A DNA stretch of 64,000 nt from Orbilia blumenaviensis (lineage: Eukaryota > Ascomycota > Orbiliomycetes > Orbiliales > Orbiliaceae), in assembly GCA_036872755.1 (NCBI GenBank), contig JAVHNS010000002.1, positions 2,790,001 through 2,854,000 on the forward strand. The letters are read 5' to 3'. Of this stretch, positions 57,897 to 64,000 are shown piece by piece. The translations under genes and the position numbers were made by a program. Within the stretch, counting starts at the first letter, position 1. The number at the start of each line of letters is the position of its first letter. The notes under the pieces are model-generated. The model was not told the origin of the DNA. It was given only the letters and a program-made list of their open reading frames with translations, and did not search any database.

Positions 57897-60800
57897 TTTA
57901 ACGGCCAGAAATATAAATATACTATAAATATGGTTTTTGGATTGGAGGGGTCGGGATATCCTTTCGACAGCGACATTTTCAACAGTACAAACGTCCGTCT
58001 TCTAAAGCGGGCTTTCCTTTTCAAAATCGTTCCATGCATGTTCTTCCATAGCGTATCCTTTTTTTCTTCCATGTTTTGCATATCACACCCTTTGAAGCAT
58101 TGTCCCTTCCCCCCCTTTTTGCAGCAGAAATATCATGAATTGAGCTCCCTGTCCTTGACCCCCCTTTGTTGGAAGGGCTGAGTTATATCCGGAATGTCTT
58201 TTAGCGCAGTTTTTTCCTTCTCGTTGTTTCTCGTCGCCCCACAGACTCTTTTCTTTTACCTTCCCTTCCTCCTCTAAAGTAATATAAACTCGAAACCAAA
58301 AAAATACCTAATCATAATTTACTCACCTAGAATCACACGATGTAGTCCGTATGTACTACTTCTTTGCATTCCTCAATGCGGTGGCGTTATAACCGGACAA
58401 CCCGGACCCCGTCCTAAAACAGTTAAAATGGCCTGCCATATGGCGGTGGCAAACGTTCTTTCGGTCAATCTGTACTCTTAACTGCTCTGTAACCTACTAC
58501 ATTGATAGTATATTTCCGCTTGGCCGTTACGTTAGCTGAACACTAAAGGTTGGAGGATGCTTTTATCCATCCTAAAAAAGAACGCCATTTAAAGGTGCAC
58601 GTAAGTATGGACGCGCACTCCTCATGGAATTCTGAGTCGAGGAAATGGCGGAAGACTAAAAAAAAAAAAAAAAAAAAGACCTAACGAATGCAAGCCCCAA
58701 CATTCTTCGGCGTTTCCAACCATGCTTTCGGTTGCTTTTCCATTTCGTCAAGCAAGCAATTCTTTTTCTTCTTCTTGGGTTCACGGGAAGGGGCGTAGGC
58801 TAAAAAGCCACGTGGAAATTTGTTACAAGAAACTTCAGGCCAGTAAGCGGAGGGTTTTCTCTCAACTCTAACCCTTTCTTTTAAAAAGTGAAAAAGATCT
58901 GTTACTAAGTGATAACACGTTATGAAATTTCCCTTGTTGGGTTCTTGGTTGTGGAAAAGCCCTCATGGCTGTGGCAAAGGGATTAGGGTACGCCACATAC
59001 CATGTTGGCGAACTGATACCTTCTAACTTCCCCCGAACAATCTCTCTTAGGTAAGTCACTGAACTGGGGGGAGCTAGCTAGCTCCGGGCTGGATTTCCGG
59101 TAGATACAATAATATCAAACGAGATGAAGAGAAGAGAAAATAAAATAGAAGAAATACGAAAGACCCTTCAAACCTCCCCGATCGCTGTCGTTGTATCATA
59201 TTTTCCAGCCTGTTTTGTTTTATTATTTTTCTCAAAATTTATCCTTGCCTGAAAAAAAAAAAAAAAAAAAGAATCTCAGCTTTTTAACATCAGCTGTTTG
59301 ATGAGAGGACGTTGTCACAGATAGTCCACGATTGGCCCAATAGCCCAATAGCCCAAGCTTCAGGCCGCCCGTTGCATGAGCAGTCTCCACTTCCCTCCCG
59401 CGCTAGCCCCCTCTTGTCGCGAATGATCTCCACCAAGACTTCGCTAGCTTGTCTGGTGTGCGACATACGAAATCGATAAATCATAAACTAATCGGGTTAT
59501 ATGCGGTACAACATTTGCATTGTCTTTTTCTTTCCCTTTTCTCTTTGAACGAGGCGAGCGGGGGCCCTGTGTGCTTAGGTGTGTGTACAGTACATATGCG
59601 CGAAAAGGGGAGAAGGAGGACAGCCTTGTTTGAAGAAGTGACTTCATTTCTTTCTCCCTTCGATCCGTAGAACACCTAATCGAATCGATGGCCGGGGCTG
59701 GCGTCTGTTCGTGTATGTATGTCTGGGACTACGTATAAGGATTCGTTTAGGCTCATGTAACATGCATATCCGGTGCTGCATCTTCCATACATAGATTTTT
59801 GCAGATTGGCCACCAGTATAGCGCCCTGGCTTTATCGTATTCAAGGAAATCAACCAAAAGAGACACTAATATAGTACTAGTTGAACTAAGGGACTCCTCG
59901 AAAGCTTATATTGCAATCTTAATTGATCGTCACCCTGCTTCATTTGTAAGGTCACGATATGCTTTTTTTTTCTCTGTCTTTCTTGTCAATTCACGAATGC
60001 CTAATAATCAGGCACATGACTCTTAAGATCTTAAGAGCTCTCCTTGTCTCCGTCATTTTCTCACTTTGTCCCTTTCATTCCAACTTTTCAGTTGACTCGC
60101 TTAAACAATAGGCTGCTGCCGAGGATTGCGGGTTGGGTCCCCTTCTAGGCAATTGATTGGGGTTGGATCAGTTCAAAAAGAATGTACTACATAACCTGCA
60201 GCCAAACATACATGAAAGATTACCGAGTGCACCAGTCCGATATTTAGGCCTAGCACTATATCGGAACGATCTGATTTGTCGGATGCAAGGTTGAACAATC
60301 CCTGCGCCATTTGATATGCATCCCATGAAGGATAACATCCAGCCAGCCCTCTCCCTTGGGGTTTTTTTTCTTTCCGCTCTGAGGTATGCCATGCCATGAA
60401 GTATGTAGTAGACCTTGTTTGTGTGTATGTAATGTGTGTACGCCCTGAATCAAGCTTGGAGCTAGGTTAGTAGCTAAATAATTAGCTCCGAACCTTGAGC
60501 TCTCGTTCAAGGAGCAGAGGGACTAAATTGAGGGGTGCTTGTTCGTTTCGGGGAATTTCAATTTAATTGGGTAACAGGTTTCTATACGCAGAGAAACCTC
60601 CAGCACGGCGGCGGGGGGGGCAGTCAGAATTTTTCCACGGGAGCCTAAGTCCGCGCCTCGCGAATGTACTGTACATACATGTAATGTAATGTATGCACAT
60701 GTACATAACAGATATACAGAAAAATTGACTGGCTCCCTTGTTCGACAGCCGGATATGGTCAGAATCAATTTAATGATCGGACTTTACTCCGCTTTGGAGG

Positions 60801-62077
60801 ACTTTATACACACCCTTAGGCACACACCTAAGAAAAGATATCACCCTTGTTACTGCCTAACGATTATATATGCAATGTACATGTAAAGACTTATTGCTTA
60901 CATATGGAGTACACTATCATTGATTAGATTTTGATCTCTCACTTTTTCTTTCTTCCGGTTTTTAGTAATTAGTTTCTTTTGCGGCCGAAATCCCAATCCC
61001 TGCCAGGGTTAGTTAGTAAAAAAAAAAAAGCTGATATCACACCACCAACGCAGCATCTAAAGATCTAGAACATCTTCTTTTTTTGTTTCTTCCGCGTTGC
61101 TTACCTTATCGACCACGAGACGGGAAACCTTTTCTCCAGCTACTAGCTCTCCATCTATAATACGGGAAATACTATAGGGGGCTATAGAGGGGGACTATAG
61201 TAGAACCGACCCGAGTACCAGGAAGAAACAAGGAAAAAAAAGTGAGATTTTATTTTGGCGGGGAGGGAAGGGAGATATTATCGATCAAGCCCCCACAAGA
61301 TGCAATCGGGAATCGTCAAAAGATCTCGCGCCCCTCGGAACTCGCCGTTACCGAGTGCTTTTTCTTTATCTGAAAAATACAATTTATAAAATTCGTCCGT
61401 TTGTTTCAGAAAACAAAAAAAGTAAAATAGTCAAGACATGGGAAAGCCAACGCTTTCGTTTTGACCGGTATTTTTTAGTTTTGGTTTTACTATATGGGTA
61501 AGAAACGGTTTGAGTGGAAATACTAAGGAAAAGAAGGCTTAGGGGGTTTTCTTGATCAAGGAAAGCAAAGGGAGCGCTTTGAGGACGATTGGTCAGATGC
61601 GGTGTCGACAAAAATGTGCAGGGTTGATTGCTCTCCAGCTGTGTTTTCCGGCAGCCGCAGCAACTGTGCAAATAGGCAATCCGCGTACGACCACTGGATT
61701 CGCGATTCATGTTTTACTTTAGAACAAAGGAAATAAAAGAGGGCTACATCGAAGGTGTGATTGTGGAAAAGAAAAAATGGGCATGATCGCCAATGCAGTA
61801 TGTAATGCAGGATAATTTTGAAAAAAGACGTCAAGCTAGATTCTCAAAGGAAGGGGTCCACGGGGCCCCTCACTTTAACGCCCTTCCCAGCCGTTGAGGA
61901 CTCTTGTCTCGAGCTAATAATTAGATCGCCATTTGAGCATGGGGCATGCGCACTGGTCCTGAGGCGTCGTCCTAGGACCCTCCCGCCGACCTCGAGTAAA
62001 CCTTCCCCAAAAACGCCCACTCACCCACTCACACTCACCACAAAAAGAACACACGGTCCGCAGGCAACTAACTCAAA
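57897..62077. other. convergent spacer, about 4.2 kb
   Basis: 3' flanks of the rightward Zn2Cys6 gene and the leftward NatB subunit gene. All frames are short (about 108 codons at most) and composition-driven. It contains A20 (58658-58677) and A19 (59252-59270) runs and a block rich in ACATGTAC-like palindromes at 60666-60708. No RNA gene or transposon protein is seen. For two 3' ends alone the spacer is long. Confidence 0.5.
58658..58677. repeat. poly-A tract (20 A)
   Basis: Uninterrupted run of 20 adenines in the convergent spacer. A similar A19 run lies about 575 bases further on at 59252-59270. Confidence 0.85.
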
Positions 62078-64000
62078 TTAGGGAACCTTAACACCACCTA
62101 CCGCCGCCCAAGTGCTCGACCTGCTCCGGGCAATCTTGTCCATATAGCTTTCAACCTTTCCCCGACCAATGGTCCCCTTGACAAATTCTGCCACAGACGC
62201 CATATCAAGCCCTTGACAGCTCAACACGGCGTCTATGTCTGTATCGGTCACCAGGACAGCGCCCTTCGCCTGGTCCTTCGCCATCTGTGCGATAGACTTC
62301 CAGGATGAGCCAATCAAATTCCTAATCTCGCTGATCTGAGATTTTGTAATCTGTGGCTTAAGGGTCTTGACCAACGGTGATTTCTCCAAGTATTCACACA
62401 GTATCAAAATGTATTTGCAGACCTATGCGGCAAAAAGGAAATGACCATGTTAGCATACCAACGCCATTAAGCCCCAAAATGAATTCAAGACAGCGTATAT
62501 GCAGAAGGAAAAATGCAGAAAAGCCCTTACCTCCAGTATCATGTAAGCTTGGTGTAAGCCATACCAAAGCGTCTTGACTTGGTCATCATTAAGTGATAGC
62601 TGAGACATATCACCAACGATTGAAGATTCGGCCATCTGGCGGCCTGTCGATGGCGGCTGCAGGCTATCCCTTAGTGACTGGAAATTTTTTGATATCTCCG
62701 TCAAAAGTAATTTGACTTTCCCGCTTGATTTGGAACCGCCCTCACTTTCCACTTGAATATCGCCCATCAGGCAGATGATATCTAAGACCTGTCTCTCAAC
62801 CTTCGTAAATTCTTTGCCCGCCTCACTTTCAATTATCCCGCGCAGACGCTGGGAATGCGGCACGTGCTCCTTTGCTGGAATGTCACCGTTTGGTTTCGCC
62901 CCAGACGCAGCTGACGATGATGAAGAAGATGATGATGATGATGAGGACCCCTTCGGTGCGTCTGCAGAGGAGGAAACTTGCGATTGTGCAACCAAGGTCG
63001 CCACGATAGTTTCACCCAACAAGAACGCCTGAACCCATTGGACTCCAACACGAGGCCCCATGTCGCAGCCTGTGTGCCAGCCGTCTTCCCCGAACAAATC
63101 AAACGTCCGGTTATCCGACGTCCTAATATTTAAAGCCCTATCCCACAGAGCCCCCGCCGAAGTCGTTGACCCTTCGGTGACAGCGGCCCCACGGAACCTC
63201 TGCACCCGCCTCCGTTCTATCTCAAACTGGCAAGCTGAGATGCTTGATGAGACCCTCTTTTCAAATAGCACCATATCTTTGATTTGCCCATATGCCCCAT
63301 TGGTAAATGCTAGGTTGATCATGTCCGGGTTCGTACGGCTTGCATTTTTATACAGCCTGAGTGAGATATCGTACATTTCCAAGCTATCAGTCGGATTGTG
63401 CGGTACATGCATGCCCACATCAGCCATATCCGTAGGATGCAGCATCTTAGCTGCAGACGATACGGAAAAGGGAAGTAGGGTGGACAGCCTTGTTAGAACA
63501 TGATGCGACAGCGAGTCATTTTGGATCTGCTTGATGCTTAGTCGTTGGTATTCAATGGTTGCACAGGACGGGGCACCAATGATCATGTACAATCGAACTA
63601 GCATAAGAAGTGCTGTAAAGTTATGCTTCGATTTCGTGAGGAGATGCTCAAGGATTATGATTGCAACTTTCACTGGGAGGGGGTCCTGCATGTGAGATGC
63701 AGTGTATTTGCACATAAGTGCCTTGGCGACTAATAATAGAAGTTCGTCACCAATCCGCATGTCGGTAACAAGCAGGTCTATATCGACCTTGAGCGAGACT
63801 TCGTAGACAGCCAAGCATTCTCGGACAAAGTCGTTTAATCCTTCCGTAGCCGGTAGCCGTTCCTGATCATCGATCTCGATCCAAAAACGGAATTTCAAGA
63901 GGGTGACCCACTCGCGGACTGCATTGGTCAAATCCTTTGTCGACAATTCGGATGAGGTGATATCCTTGCTTTTGCAGTGAGCCGTCATCTTCCCGAGTAG
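62078..64000 (-). CDS. NatB auxiliary subunit Mdm20/Naa25, 3' part
   Basis: Partial: 604 residues are visible from exon 64000-62531 (open at the window edge) and the last exon 62422-62078, joined in phase 0 over a 108-nt intron. The ATG at 63988 is internal, because the frame stays open to the edge and the family is longer at the N terminus. The segment LLMLVRLYMIIGAPSCATIEY, followed by SIKQIQNDSLSHHVLTRL, is characteristic of the NatB_MDM20 family of helical (TPR-like) proteins. Mdm20/Naa25 anchors the catalytic subunit Nat3/Naa20 to ribosomes; NatB acetylates nascent proteins starting Met-Asp, Met-Glu, Met-Asn or Met-Gln, and affects actin and mitochondrial inheritance. A ten-serine run encoded by a TCATCATC-type repeat (antisense around 62919-62945) interrupts a variable loop. 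Assignment by family is strong; completeness is limited by the window. Confidence 0.88.

Overview
This 64 kb window looks like nuclear DNA of a filamentous ascomycete (Pezizomycotina, most likely Eurotiomycetes; that placement is inferred from protein styles and was not tested). The support is short spliceosomal introns in most genes, a Zn2Cys6 and a C2H2 regulator, an RRM+YTH protein, an intracellular GH51 enzyme beside a sugar porter, and long AT-rich spacers with A/T homopolymers. I rebuilt eleven gene models by hand from frame-compatible splice sites. In ten of them every exon junction keeps the reading frame or there is a single exon, and the protein shows a family motif or one long frame; one small two-exon gene is tentative.

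Left to right: an unrecognised four-exon gene (406-2071, +); a 5.8 kb gene-free stretch; an RRM+YTH RNA-binding protein (7901-10057, -); a 6 kb gene-free stretch; a 1,799-residue Gln/Pro-rich coiled-coil protein (16107-21804, +); a C2H2 zinc-finger regulator (25494-27287, -); an 8.7 kb gene-free stretch; then a sugar-related group made of a zinc MDR dehydrogenase (35988-37763, -), an MFS sugar porter (39993-42224, -) and a GH51 alpha-L-arabinofuranosidase (43471-45327, +). After these come a possible 74-residue protein (45601-45867, -) that would share a 208 bp promoter with the proteasome adaptor ECM29 (46076-52620, +), a Zn2Cys6 transcription factor (54941-57896, +), and the 3' part of the NatB auxiliary subunit Mdm20/Naa25 (62078-64000, -), which runs off the right edge.

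The transporter and the arabinofuranosidase are transcribed divergently from a 1.25 kb promoter with two CGGTTAAT boxes, one GGCTAA box and one GTGGGG box, which resemble AraR, XlnR and CreA sites. A plausible reading is import of arabinose-containing sugars, intracellular release of arabinose, and perhaps oxidation by the dehydrogenase. The other genes are housekeeping or regulatory (mRNA fate, proteasome, N-terminal acetylation, transcription) and show no obvious link to each other.

The most unusual details are two GC-AG introns in adjacent genes, a 10-nt micro-exon inside the zinc cluster of the Zn2Cys6 factor, and a perfect four-unit heat-shock-element palindrome inside the first intron of the dehydrogenase. 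I found no rRNA, no intact tRNA, no CRISPR array and no intact transposon ORF.
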